64,000 bases of DNA from Asterochloris sp. CNOR1 (taxonomy: Eukaryota > Chlorophyta > Trebouxiophyceae > Trebouxiales > Trebouxiaceae): assembly GCA_963969365.1 (NCBI GenBank), contig OZ017748.1, forward strand, positions 186,001 to 250,000, given 5' to 3'. A program made the position numbers and the translations under genes. A model generated the notes under the pieces. The model saw only the letters and a list, made by a program, of their open reading frames with translations, searched no databases and was not told the origin of the DNA. Positions 1-9,843 of the stretch are shown in pieces; position 1 is the stretch's first letter, and every line of letters starts with the position of its first letter.

Positions 1-530
1 GGCTGGCCTCTGGTACAGAACGTCTTTTAGCTGTGCTGAGAGAGGCAGGCCCTGAAGTCTGGCTGCACCACTTCTGCTGTGAGTACAGGGGACACATCTG
101 GCCGGGAACCTGCAGCAACAGCAGCCCAATTGATATGCAGAGCCCAATGTGGAACCTTTCCACCTGGCCGCCTTCAACTCCGTGGCCAGCAAAGTGACCC
201 ACATAGCATGTTGCAGCTCATGCTGCCACACATCTCCCTGCAAGAGGCCGGATGAAATGCCCGCCCTCCCCATTGCAGATGCAGCCCAGCACGATGGATG
301 TGCAATGCCTGCAGGCTGAGCACAAGCATTTGCTAGCCCAAGTTGCCCTGCCAGACAGAGAAGGATTCCTGGGCAGGGCCCACCAAACCAATCAAGCACA
401 CAAGCTGCAGCCCAGTTGGAAAAAACCCATCACGGGGTGATCATGCCCAGGCCTGGTTATATGACCCTGGTGTCCCGCAGATCACAAGAAGGCCCTGCAG
501 ATGATTGCCAACTCAGAAACGACTGCTCAC
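1..530. other. No gene recognised
   Basis: I see no convincing exon here on either strand. The stretch has the CTGCAG-rich composition seen in introns and spacers across the window. It may be intron or 3' flank of the coiled-coil exon that ends near 531 on the minus strand. Confidence 0.4.
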
Positions 531-803
531 CTGTGGCTTGTGCCTTGAGTCGCATGGCACGCTCCTCCTCCATAAGCATCTTTTCCTTAGCAGCCAGTGG
601 GCGGATGTCGTCGTCCAGTGCGTCCAGCAGCCTGTCAACTCGCTTCAGCTTTGCTAACTCTTCGCGCCGCTGCTGGCGCAGGGGGCGCAGCTCCTCCCCG
701 ACCCGTGCCAGCTCCTCCCTGACCTGTGCCAGCTCATCCTGCATGCAGATGGCAAACTCCTCAGATAAGCTAAAGCAACGGCTGAAGGCACTGGCAGAGG
801 TCT
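531..803 (-). CDS. Coiled-coil exon of an unidentified protein (partial)
   Basis: An open minus-strand stretch of about 90 codons reads as a charged heptad-like helix, with runs such as EELARVGEELRPLRQQRREE followed by KLKRVDRLLDALDDD. That composition is typical of a coiled coil and unlikely by chance. It ends at a good donor (GTGAGC on the minus strand, 525-530) and begins after a CAG acceptor near 804, so it is best read as an internal exon. No upstream or downstream exons could be assigned, and the gene may continue to the left beyond the window. No family is recognised. It could also be a relic. Confidence 0.4.
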
Positions 804-930
804 CTGGCAGGCATCTCAAGCTGCCAGTACTACCAAGGAAGCATGCTGAGGATCTTCACCTGGGGCAGTGGCCCATGTCCAGCTATGCTGACCAGCGAAC
901 TATGGTACCAGCCTGGAACCTTCGCCTCCC

Positions 931-1008
931 GATTGATTGATTGGTTGATATAGATTTACAGTCCGGAGCCTGCCTCCTCAATGCACGGGCGTCAGACGAC
1001 CTTATCAT
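931..1008 (-). repeat. Inverted copy of a LINE 3' tail
   Basis: The stretch begins with GATTGATTGATTG and runs into a segment that is the reverse complement of the tail at about 1840-1901, including the shared core CAATGCACGGGC. Read on the minus strand it looks like the 3' end of the LINE family with an (AATC)n tail. It lies directly left of the recombinase element, so the two tails at 931 and 1901 face each other as imperfect inverted repeats. Confidence 0.55.
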
Positions 1009-1011
1009 CCC

Positions 1012-1050
1012 GACCTAAGCACTAGGTCAAAAAACCCTAGCGCGCCAAAG
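1012..1050 (+). promoter_or_regulatory. Telo-box/E2F-like promoter motif with GACCTA palindrome (copy A)
   Basis: A GACCTA...TAGGTC inverted repeat (1012-1028) is followed by AAACCCTA, the plant telo-box core, and then by GCGCGCCAAA, the complement of an E2F-type TTTGGCGC site. The same order occurs at 52360-52397, where it lies only about 20 bp upstream of the recombinase ATG. In this copy a LINE fragment now separates it from the ATG at 1923. In plants these two motifs mark S-phase and replication genes. That they work here is an inference. Confidence 0.5.
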
Positions 1051-1341
1051 CTGCGCGTACAGACTGGGCGATACCTATTGCCCCAGCTCAAGCGAGAGGA
1101 CCGGACATGCCGAATCTGTGAGTCACCGAACGAGATGGAGGATGAAAGCCATGTCCTGCTACACTGCCCAGGACTTGCAGACCTCCGGTCTGCTCACAGC
1201 CACCTGTTTGCAGAGCAGCAGCAGTCGTTGGCAACGCTGTTTAAACAATCACCAAGCCGAGTGGCCACGTACATCAGGGCAGCACTGCTCCAGCACGCAA
1301 ATGTGCTGGGCATCACTGGGGGCACATCTGGGCCTAAATGA
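1051..1341 (+). pseudogene. Reverse-transcriptase C-terminal zinc-knuckle fragment
   Basis: The open frame encodes the stretch LRVQTGRYLLPQL followed by a C-x2-C...H-x4-C motif (CRICES...EDESHVLLHC). This is the typical ending of non-LTR reverse transcriptases, in which an arginine-rich segment precedes a Cys/His zinc-binding motif reading 'EDE-H-LL-CP'. It stops at the TGA near 1339. The polymerase and endonuclease parts are absent because the insertion is 5'-truncated. No function is expected from this fragment. Confidence 0.65.
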
Positions 1342-1901
1342 GGAACAGACACCCTGGGTGACCCCTCTATGTGCCATGATGTGTCCCCAGCTCACCAGCT
1401 GCTGATTAGAGCTCCAATTTCATAGCAATGCGCTAGACTCATCACATGATTGTCTTCCCCTAAGGTCCCCATGCTGAGTTGTTGCTTGGGGTGTGCCGCC
1501 TCGGAGCCTGGTGCCCTGCGAGGGGAAGACTGCTGGCCACAGTCATACCCAAGCAGAACTCTGTCATGACTGCGAAGTCTACGAGCTGAGAGGGCGTGGC
1601 AAGCCAATTAGGGGGGCTGGGCCCCCCCCTGCACCATACATGATCCAGGGTGTTTGCATTCCGGGCAGCAACCTCAGCTAGCAGTCCAACGTGGTGATGA
1701 AGCCCAGCACAGTGCCAAGGCCTGCCATGAGCGCCGGCTCCCTCTTTACCAGCCAAGTACAGTGACCTGCTTGATATGCCTGTACTGCTTCTTTTTGTAC
1801 CCCTACACCTTCAGCAAAGTTCATTGATAGAATGAAATGATCATAGTCCTATGCCCGTGCATTGAGGCTACGGACTTTGAATTTAAATCAATCAATCAAT
1901 C
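1051..1901 (+). mobile_element. 5'-truncated LINE (non-LTR retrotransposon) 3' end
   Basis: The segment starts inside the C-terminal part of a reverse transcriptase (1051-1341), continues through an untranslated region and ends in (AATC)n at 1884-1901. About 245 bp of the untranslated part (about 1646-1890) recurs almost identically at 46604-46850. Comparison with copy B shows the insertion point between ...CGCCAAAG and the bases just before the recombinase ATG, with a possible AAG duplication. 5' truncation and a short tandem-repeat tail are usual for LINE insertions. Confidence 0.65.
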
Positions 1902-1922
1902 AAGCTCCCCAGATCTATCTTC

Positions 1923-4909
1923 ATGCAGCACTACCAGGTACCATCTGCTGAGTACAGCAGCTACATCAACCATGTCATCAGCCTGGGGCTTGCTGAGGAC
2001 CACATTGCACAACTGCGTGCCAGCTGCTCCCCAAATTGCCCACCTTTCCTTAGAGCGGCCATTGATCAAGCCTGCAGACACCTGTCTGGACTGGTGGATG
2101 ATCTCCAGCCAGTGCCGGCCTCTGCCCCTGGTGTGCACAGTTTAGAGACTTTGGGCCAGCAGAATGGAGCACCAGAGGCAGCAGTTGGATTGGCAGCAGC
2201 CATGCCTAACATTCCTCAGCAGGAAGCTTGTATCCTACAGCTCAACCAGCTCATCAATGCGTGTCATGCTGCGGCTAAGCCACAAAACACAGTACAGGCT
2301 GAAAAATCAGCTGCCAAGCTCTGGAGCGTAGGCGCTGCATGGCCTTCACTCCTGTTCTCATGGCGCCCTTGAGGCTTCCAAGGCCATGTCACTCACACAC
2401 ATGTGGTCCTGCAGAGATGCTGTGAGCAGGAGGCGCACCGGTACCCTGATGGCGACCTCATGTCTCAGGCCAAGATCCTTGAGTTCTCGATGTGGCTTGT
2501 GGATGAGGCAGTGCAGCAGAATGGTGCTTGCTACTCGTTCAGCAGCGTGGGTTGAGAGGCCCCTCCACTGCTGTATCTGAGCTGCGCTCATGTCCTGCTC
2601 TCACCAATCTTTGGCCTGGGGCATACAGTGATTATCTAAGCCACCTCAAGGAAGTCCGCAGAGAGCAGTACTCACAGGGCCGCATCACCTCAGATGTACC
2701 TGCACCCCTGGAGATCCAGGCAGTTAGGCATTTGCTCCGTGCACGTGGCAGGGAGATGCAGGCTGAGAATCTCACTGCGCAAGTTGCCGCTCAGGTGGGT
2801 GTCGGCCTGGTCAGAGCGCCTTGTGCAAACAGAGTGATGGCATGTCTGACTCCAGCTTGTTGCTTGCATCTGCAGGTGGATGCTGCACTGAGCGCAGGGC
2901 AGCTTCGCCAGTCCCTGCAAGCAGCTTTCCAGCAGAAGCAGTGGCAGTGGGCCTATCTGCTGAGGATGGCAATGACGTTCATGCCAGCCACACTGGGCCG
3001 CTCTGATGACCTGCGCAAGCTTCCCTGGAGCTGCCTGGCACTGAGGACGCAGGATAACGTGGGCCCATTGCCCTCTGTGGCAAATCCTCTTTGGTAGCAT
3101 GCAGGGAAAGACTGTCAAACCTGGACAGGTGGATATTCCTGGTGTCGTCAGGTATTCGCATTCATGGTGTCAGACGCAGTTGGGGAGTGTGCTGCAGTGT
3201 GTTCTCAGTCATTATGCCTCCTCTGCCACAGGTACCAACACCATCGCATCTGTCCTCAGGCAGCGCTTGCCGACCTGGCTATCGCCACCTTCCACAGGGG
3301 CATCAAACTTGAGGATCTAGCCAAGTTCATTGTTGCCGCCCCTAGCATGCAGGGGAACCAGCCCATGAGTGGAGAGACTCTCAACGTTCACCTTCAGCAG
3401 GCTTTTGAATTTGTTGGTGAGCCAGTGCATTAATGCCGCAGCTTTTGGACACGGCTATCGGTGACATCTGTGGCTTGTTACACTGCAGGCGTGCCCTGTG
3501 GCAGGCTTGATGGGTACTCAGCTGAAGGGGAGGTCAGCCACAAATTCAAGAAGCATGGTGTGGAGGCGGCTAAGAGCGTGGGCATCAACAAAGCGGAGAT
3601 CAAGATGGCGGCGAGGTAGGTAACTCAGGCCATGCTGTGCATTTCGACCCGTATTGTCCCCAGCTGGCTGACCATTGTTTTGCCTTTGCAGGCATGAGTC
3701 CGACACCACAGACTCGTACTGCATCTTTGACCCGGACACAGCCCACAGGCTGGCTGGTTGGGGACGGGAGTGGCATGAGAATCATCGTTTGGGCCAGGCT
3801 GAGTTCAAGGTAAGGTCACTGCAGTGCCAGTGCTTCTCACACAAATCACAATATTGGGGGAGGGGGGGACTGATCTGATTGTCTTCTGCAGGCTGAGGAG
3901 GATGTGCTGGACCGCATCATCCCAGGCTTGACAGTGCTCCTGCGCCAAGTTGGCATGCGATGCCACCCTGCACATCCTTTGCTGGCGCCCATAAGGGCCA
4001 TCGACCACCTGCGACAAGTGTTTGTGCAGAATGCCAGCTTGAGAAGTCAGTCATATGGGGACCGGTGGCTCCACACTATCCTGCTAGCCGCCGGCCGCCT
4101 TCTGCAGAGCGCTGTGGGCATGCAGCTGCGGCAGGAGACGTGGGACAAACACGTTGCTGCTGAGGCGGTTCTCAGGGACAGGAAATTGTTGTTCACCAAC
4201 CGATCGGTGAGCGCTGCGGCCCCTAGGTGTTGTAGTCAAACATGCATTGCTCTGAACCCTTGCCCTTCCATGTCGCAGGCTTTCTTCTTCAAGACGCTGG
4301 GTGGAAAGGAGGCCACGCCTCTGGCCCCAGTGGTGATGCTGCCTCAGGTGCCTCTTGCCAGTGTCCAGCCCCCAGCATCAGCCAAACCCATCCCATGAGT
4401 GCCTCTGGCTTCACAGGCCAGCTATGGAGTTACTGTGCCGCCTCAGTCCCTCAGTGCGCTGCGCGCCTCGGATGAGAGGGACTCCTCTTTGTTCGAGAAG
4501 CAGGTGTGCAGTCAATTGCCTTTCAGCTTGAGCGCCTGTGTACTAGTCAGACTGTACTCTCCCTTGTGAGCTTCAGGTCTGGAAGCATTCAGATTTTCAA
4601 ACAGTCCCAGAAGCATCTGAGGCGTTCTCCAAGATCTCAGCGGTGCCGTCAGACTTCCGTAGATGGCCTGGCAGCAAGAAGGAAGCAAGGGCCAGCAGCA
4701 CGGCCTTCTCAACAATCAAGAATGGCCTTGCTGCTGAGGTCAACAACCGCATGACTGCCTTGGGAAGCACCATGGCTGCTGTTGTCGGGGCTGTATAAAT
4801 GGAACGTGAGCGCATCCCCGCCACCAGGACAGTCAGCTCACTGCAGCAGCTATGCAGCAAGTACAGCAGTGAATCCAAGCTGCTTGGCAAGCGTAAGCAG
4901 AGCGGTTGA
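1923..4909 (+). pseudogene. Crypton-type tyrosine recombinase, copy A (decayed)
   Basis: Ten exons match copy B: 1923-2327, 2415-2550, 2629-2794, 2876-3151, 3232-3416, 3489-3615, 3692-3809, 3892-4206, 4279-4503 and 4577-4909. The product, about 760 residues if intact, would be a tyrosine recombinase cutting and joining element ends through a Tyr-DNA bond. Catalytic landmarks are the first Arg in LGRSDDLRKL (exon 4), the HRICPQAALADLA segment (exon 5), SHKFKKHG where H-x-x-R is expected (exon 6) and the Tyr of TDSYCIF (exon 7). The C-terminal exon resembles GCR1_C, the DNA-binding domain usual in Cryptons. Copy A is broken. Exon 4 has a +1 shift giving a TAG at about 3095, exon 9 has a TGA at about 4396, exon 10 has a TAA near 4795, and the exon 2 donor is altered. 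A LINE fragment separates it from its promoter motif. Confidence 0.7.
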
Positions 4910-4968
4910 GCAAGCCGCTGATTATTTGCTGATCTGCCTTGACAATTTCTGCCGCCGTTTCCCTGCAC

Positions 4969-5058
4969 AAGTCACATTTCTCTGCCGGAAGTCATATCTT
5001 ACTGAACAGGGTAACATTTCATCAGAAAGTCAGATTTCACTCCACAAAATGACATCTC
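4969..5058. repeat. Five iteron-like 12-mers at about 20-bp spacing (copy A)
   Basis: Variants of AAGTCACATTTC start at 4969, 4989, 5009, 5027 and 5047, i.e. spacings of 20, 20, 18 and 20 bp. They lie in the spacer between the convergent recombinase and HUH genes and are conserved in position in copy B (55466-55556). Regular spacing near two helical turns suggests a set of protein binding sites, as iterons are for Rep-type HUH proteins. Which protein binds is inference. Confidence 0.6.
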
Positions 5059-5070
5059 ACGCAGGGGGGC

Positions 5071-5085
5071 AAGGCTGACAGGCTT
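5071..5085. repeat. Short hairpin next to the iterons (copy A)
   Basis: AAGGCTGACAGGCTT can fold as a short stem (four of five pairs plus a loop). In copy B the equivalent at 55569-55583 is a perfect inverted repeat. It sits about 13 bp beyond the last iteron in both copies. Confidence 0.4.
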
Positions 5086-5317
5086 GTCGCCTGAGAGACT
5101 ACACTTGATACACTCCTTTTCTTGGTCTACATGAATCGATGATCTACATCCCCGCGTAACCCTTTTCTCTGGGCCATTTCATGTTCCTGGCTACCCATGG
5201 TGTACAACCCTATTTCACTACACTTGAACTTCACTTTGAAGATATGAACCTGAGCAAGCTGGCCCAAACAACACATGTCACACATGTGGTGGCTTTTGGG
5301 ACCTGGAACTCCACGAA

Positions 5318-5588
5318 GAATGCATCCCGTGAAGAATGCATCTCAAAATCAGCGTCTACGAGACGGTTTGTTTTCACTGTCCCCTTATTTCACCATCAGG
5401 GGTAACACTTGTGAAAGTTTGACAGCCCAGAGAAAGAAGGTGAAACAAGAGCACTTCAAAAGGAACATTGCGGAAGTTCCCGCAATAGGGTGAAGATGAA
5501 GGAAGCCACAAGTGAACGAAGCGGAACAATGCCATATCATGCGGAAGATCGGGGAAGGCCTCTGTTCTCTGAGTGGAAATGGTTACAC
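5318..5588. other. Copy-A-specific insertion with a 7-bp stem hairpin
   Basis: The spacer in copy A matches copy B up to 'TTTTGGGACCTGG' and again from 'TACACTTAAATCCCTGG'. The roughly 270 bp between have no counterpart in B. The insert contains ATTGCGG (5467-5473) and CCGCAAT (5480-5486), a perfect 7-bp stem with a 6-base loop. It has no coding potential and could be a small non-autonomous element. The direction of change (gain in A or loss in B) is not certain. Confidence 0.45.
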
Positions 5589-5751
5589 TTAAATCCCTGG
5601 TGGCAAAAGAGGACCTCCTAGGGACTTAAAAAGGGTTGCACTTTCTGCATCTGTTTCAAAGTCATACAATGTGATTACTTGGATGCACTTTCACACCTAC
5701 CTTGTGACGCGGTGATTGAAACATGATCATGATCTTGTAAATGAGCTTGCA

Positions 5752-6411
5752 TCATCTGGCCTCCCTCACATCAGCAATGACAGCTGCCGGCAGATTGTAA
5801 CTGACACTTGCCCTTGCTGGCGCACGGTCAGCCTTCCATCCAGGAGGTAGGCGCTTTTTGAACAGCGCAATGAAGCCCTCCTCATAGTAATGCTTCAGCA
5901 TGGGAACTGTAAGCGCGCTGGGGCCAGACTGCAACTTCCTGATTGGCTCAAGGAGCCTGTATCGGTAAAAATCAGGAGGGTGTCCCTCCACAAACTTGTG
6001 AGTGACCACCACTTCTCGTTTCAGGCAGCGTCCATCGGGCCCTTGCAGGTACTTCATGGAGCGCTTCCGCCCCCAAGTCTGCTGCTTCTTTGGAAGGACC
6101 TTGAACTCCTCCTCATCATAGGCAGGGTTGGGGATGTCATCCTCCACGCGCTTGGGCACTTTACCAAAGGAGCCCGGCACCTTTGACAAGTCATATGTGG
6201 TACAACCCAGCCTCTCTGCAGCAGCTTCCAGCAGAGGCTCCAAATCCTCATAGGATTTGCACTGCAATTCTGGAGTCCCTGCCTTTATGGCCGCCATTGC
6301 CACTTGCACTGGGCCTTGTACAACATGTCTTCCAGCGCTCTTCCTGGGGCCTCCATGTGAGATGTCCCATTCTCCACAGGACATGAACTCCACTGTCCTG
6401 TGCTCAGGATC
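5752..6411 (-). pseudogene. HUH-endonuclease gene, C-terminal remnant (copy A)
   Basis: About 220 codons from KDPEHRTVEF to the stop at 5752 match the C-terminal two thirds of the copy B HUH protein at clearly related sequence (DPEHRTVEFM, KYLQGPDG, TVPMLKHYYEEGF). This part is intact in copy A and lacks the nonsense codon found in B. The N-terminal catalytic domain with the His-Val-His site is missing, because homology ends at about 6411 and repeats begin. The open frame continues to 6465 through unrelated sequence. The function of this C-terminal domain is unknown. It ends 840 bp from the convergent recombinase gene. Confidence 0.6.
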
Positions 6412-6459
6412 CTTGATTGTGGTGGTGCTGGCACAATGCACCTCTGTCTGCTTCAAAAC

Positions 6460-8030
6460 AGACACAGAAGGATTGGCACGCCCAGATGAGCCCTCCTTTT
6501 TTCTGAACTTTGGTGTTCATGGTGACATTTACCTACCCAGACCAACTTTGTTCGCCTTAGCACAGATTGATTCTGCGCACAGGGATGGACACGAGCACAG
6601 AAGCCCCTCCTCCCCTAGATCTTGGTGATTCTGGTGCTGCTCAGACACTGATGTATCTAGGAGTTCCAGATCTGGTCTGGATTACATGCATTTGGTGTTG
6701 ACCTATGAGCTGCTGGAGATAGCTACCTATAGGCATCTCAGAGTCAAACCACTGAAATCACTAACTGTTGAGGGAGGAGGGTGAAGGCCATGAAAGGGTT
6801 TCACTTTGGTGTGGGGGCTCTGCGGGTGCATCTATGAGTTCCAGAACTGACTCAATAGCCCACGTGTCTGGTCCCCCCATCGAAAATTTGCAATGACACT
6901 TTGGTAAAAAGCTGCTCGTTACGCTCATGCTGATCAGCTCATGAGCTGCATGCTCTTTCACCAGCTTCTTGATTTTCTTGTGCTGGGCTGACAGGGGGCC
7001 AGCCTCTTCGAGCTCCTCAATCTTGCCCTCCACCCACCACAGAAGTTCAGCACCCCTGCGCTCTCGTGGTCAAGGTGCCCCGCAAATTCTGTCCACCTCA
7101 TGAACTCTGGCAGTCCTGCAGTCATCAAGACTGGCTGAGGGCAAGCTGACACAGTACACAGTACTTTGCGGCAAAGCGGGGCTGCTTGGGGTTGCACCAC
7201 ACAAGTCTGGAAAAAGCCTTGCCCAGCAGGAGAGGATTGTGCTGCGACAACAGCGTCTGGGCATGTGTTTTCCAGTCAGTCAGAAGGCATGCGTTCTCTT
7301 CATTGCTGCTGCAGATCTGCATGGCAATGACACACAGTCACATTAAGCTAACAGTGGAGAGGAGGGAAAGTGTTGTGTGGCATTTCTGTTTGGGCGCTGA
7401 GCTCATGGCTCAAAAAGCACAGCTGGGCATCCCCTGCTGAAAGTTTGGTTTCTGTGAAGGGCAAGCCACGGACTGAGGCTGGAGCCGACCTGTCTGGGAA
7501 AGCAGCCAGCTCTGTCTGCCTGAGCACAGACTAATGCTGAGCAGAAAGGATTGGCACGCGCATGCGAGCCCCTCCCCCCCCTGAGTTTGGTGAATTTGGT
7601 TGTGCTCACCCAGACCAGCTGTATCTGCAAGGCAGATGGATGGCACTGCCATTCATGTCAGGCAGAAGGATGGACATGAGCACATGACGTGGGCATACGA
7701 GCCCCTCGGCCCCTGACATGAGGATCTGGATCAAGAAGGATTGGCGCATGAGCCAGATGCATCCTCTGCTGCTCTTGGTGTTCATGGTGAAATACACCTG
7801 CTCAGACCAGCTTTGCTCGCCCTGGCACAGATTGATGTTGAGCAAAAGGGATGGACATGAGCACAGGAGCCTCCCCTCCCCTGGATTTTGGTGATGTTAG
7901 TGATGCTCAGACACTGGAGCTCCATCTACTTCAGCCCAGACTGATGTTGAGCAGGACAAAAGCGTGAGGACATGAGCCCCTCCTCCCCTGGCTTTTGGTG
8001 ATTTTGGAGAACACACCTGCACAGGTAAGG
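6460..8030. repeat. Degenerate minisatellite, unit about 100-130 bp
   Basis: A recurring block reads roughly 'CAGATTGATGTTGAGC', then 'AAAGGGATGGACATGAGC', then a 'GAGCCCCTCCTCCCCTG' run, then 'TTTTGGTGA', then 'GCTCAGACACTG' or 'CACCCAGACCAGC'. Copies are clear at about 6465-6650, 7535-7620, 7655-7720, 7730-7830, 7830-7920 and 7930-8015. The array is interrupted at about 6800-7330 by a coding-like stretch. It replaces the 5' part of the HUH gene expected at this place. Confidence 0.6.
6820..7322 (-). other. Coding-like minus-strand stretches of unknown origin
   Basis: Two minus-strand open pieces look protein-like: one at about 7322-7150 (including DWKTHAQTLLSQHNP and LVWCNPKQPRFAAKYCVL) and one at about 7033-6820 (including EGKIEELEEAG and KKIKKLVKEHAAHELI). 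They lie between minisatellite blocks, upstream in transcription sense of the HUH remnant and downstream of the zinc-finger piece at 8428. They could be exons of one minus-strand gene or transposon debris. I do not recognise a family. Confidence 0.25.
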
Positions 8031-8039
8031 TAAATTACA

Positions 8040-8428
8040 TCCTCGGCTCACCTCAATATCCTTCAAGCGAAGGCGTGGCTCTGACATAGCTGCGGACGCC
8101 TGAGCACTCTGCTTGGCCTGGACCTCCTCCTCTCGCTTCCTCTGCAGGGCAGTGAGAGATGTGGGCCTGCGGGAGCCAAGGCCCTTTGTGAGCGGGAATG
8201 CCATAGGAACGGGAATGTCAGCTTCCACAACTCACACATCTTCTGCGCCTTTACTGCTGCCACTGCCTCCTCACATCCTTGCTTCGTGATGCAGTTGCTG
8301 TCTGGGTCTTTCTCAGCGTCTGTCAGGAGGTCACACCCCTCGCAATTATATGGGCGCGGCTTCATGTGCGCCTTGAAGTGTCCCCGCTGGTCACTGAAGT
8401 GGTGGCAGCCAGGGCAGCGGAATGGCAT
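8040..8428 (-). CDS. Zinc-finger fragment, possibly frameshifted
   Basis: From an ATG at 8428 the minus strand encodes a Cys/His cluster, FRCPGCHHFSDQRGHFKAH (C-x2-C...H-x3-H), then further Cys pairs in YNCEGCDLL. This looks like a zinc-binding domain. Near 8230 the good frame shifts by one base into a charged segment (TALQRKREEEVQAKQ) that ends at a donor (GTGAGC) at about 8040. Either a splice or a frameshift joins the two. It lies upstream in sense of the HUH remnant of copy A, but nothing comparable is seen beside copy B. Family and role are unknown. Confidence 0.35.
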
Positions 8429-8689
8429 GGTGGCCAGCTGAGATCGGGGTGCCGGTCAGGAGGAAGTTCTTTGACTTTTTTATGAATACTTCATATTTAT
8501 CATCAAGCAGGAAGTCTAGGTGGGGCTTGAGCACCATGAGTGAGTTCTGCGAAGCAGGCCTTTAAGGTTCATGCCTTGTCGCAGGGTGTTACATAGCTTA
8601 CTTTAGGCCAGCCTGTACCTGTGGCAGCGAGGTGACCTCCTCTGTTACAGATCCATCCAGGTAAAGCAACAAGACACAAATTTCAGTTT

Positions 8690-9110
8690 CACATTGATGT
8701 CAGGGATGGGCTCCCTTCACCAGCCTGGGCGCCTCAATACCGATGATCAGGGTGCAGCGCCAGGCTGGCTGATGCCATGGCAGAGTTTGTGCTGTCATTG
8801 GTGCATTGCCTGGCAATGCCCACACGAGGTCCCCTGAAGGTGGCCTGCGCCTGTCAAACCGCAAGGTGTGGCACTGACACGCTGCCTTACTGCATGTACG
8901 CAGAGAGAAAGGGTGGTTCTTCGCTGCGCTCAGGAGGAGGGTGTTAGGGATCGCTTGACATCCTCTCACAACACTTTGGTATCCATGGCCAGGGACAGTT
9001 AGGCCAGAGACCGCCTGGTCTTTGGCACACCCAACTGAGACGAGGCGTTCAAGGAGGAGTGCATCAGGCTGGGCGCCAGCATGCACCTGGATTCTGAACC
9101 AGGCCTGCTT
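8690..9110. repeat. Dispersed repeat, related to about 14500-14780
   Basis: Blocks such as 'GCAGCGCCAGGC...GGCTGATG' and 'AGGAGTGCATCAGGC...GCCAGCATGCACCTG' recur in the same order at about 14505-14755, so the aldo/keto reductase gene is bracketed by two related copies in the same orientation. No coding capacity is convincing; the long minus-strand frame here lacks any recognisable domain. The rest of 8430-9840 shows nothing else I can name. Confidence 0.4.
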
Positions 9111-9843
9111 GTGCCGCTCCTTGTGGGTCACTCAGCTTTGCTTCTGACCATCTGCTGGCAGCACCGGCAATGCTAGAAGCCACATATTGACTGTTGGTCC
9201 TTACCGGCGTGGACCACACATTGCAGACTGCAGCTGCTGCTGGCTTGTGCACTTGACCCGCGTTCAGTGCGGCTTCATGCTGCTGACCAGCAGCGTACAT
9301 GCGCAGGCATGCAGCTGTGCACATGGCTTGCAACTGCCAGGAGCCATTTTGCAATGCCCGGCATGCCCTGATGGGCCTGTATGGCCTGGAAACAACCCAG
9401 ACCCACCTTTGCCATCCCTGATAACACAGCACGCATTGCAGCCTCTTGCCCGCTACGGCGGTCAGTCAGCGGTCAGCGCAGACTATCCTGACCAACCCTC
9501 ATGTGGGGCTTCCACCAGGCCATGGTCCTCCAGGAGCGCACTTCTGCCTGACTTGAACAGCCTTTGAAGTGATTGCCTGTGTGGCCCGGCGTTTGCCAAC
9601 ATTTACAAGCTCAAAAATAGGCACAAGTTGTTGTCAACAGGTGGTGACATACATGATTGTGCCACGCTGCTGCTTCACACATCAACTCTGCCTCATGGGC
9701 GGGTGTGTTCCGCAACTGCTGGATAGAAGGCGTCTGTGGACATGTGCATGACTGTTTTCTCAAGCGTTGGAAGTATTCGACTGTGAGGGTCTGGGGGACG
9801 TGGGCGAGCATGCATGTTTACAACACTTACTTCATGCACCTCA

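Larger units (their letters stand above)
1009..6411. mobile_element. Composite element copy A (tyrosine recombinase + HUH remnant)
   Basis: This segment is homologous to 52357-56650 across the promoter motif, the recombinase gene, the iteron spacer and the C-terminal part of the HUH gene. It differs by a LINE fragment inserted at 1051-1901 and an insertion of about 270 bp near 5318-5588. Homology to copy B stops at about 6411, just after codons for DPEHRTVEF, so the HUH catalytic domain is missing. The left boundary is placed at the start of the shared motif CCCGACCTAA. The flanks of the two copies differ, which argues for separate insertions rather than one local duplication. The true right end is not present in this copy. 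Confidence 0.65.

Noticed and set aside
9064-9432. Overlapping open frames on both strands
   Set aside because: Low-complexity translations without motifs, lying next to a dispersed repeat; judged non-coding.
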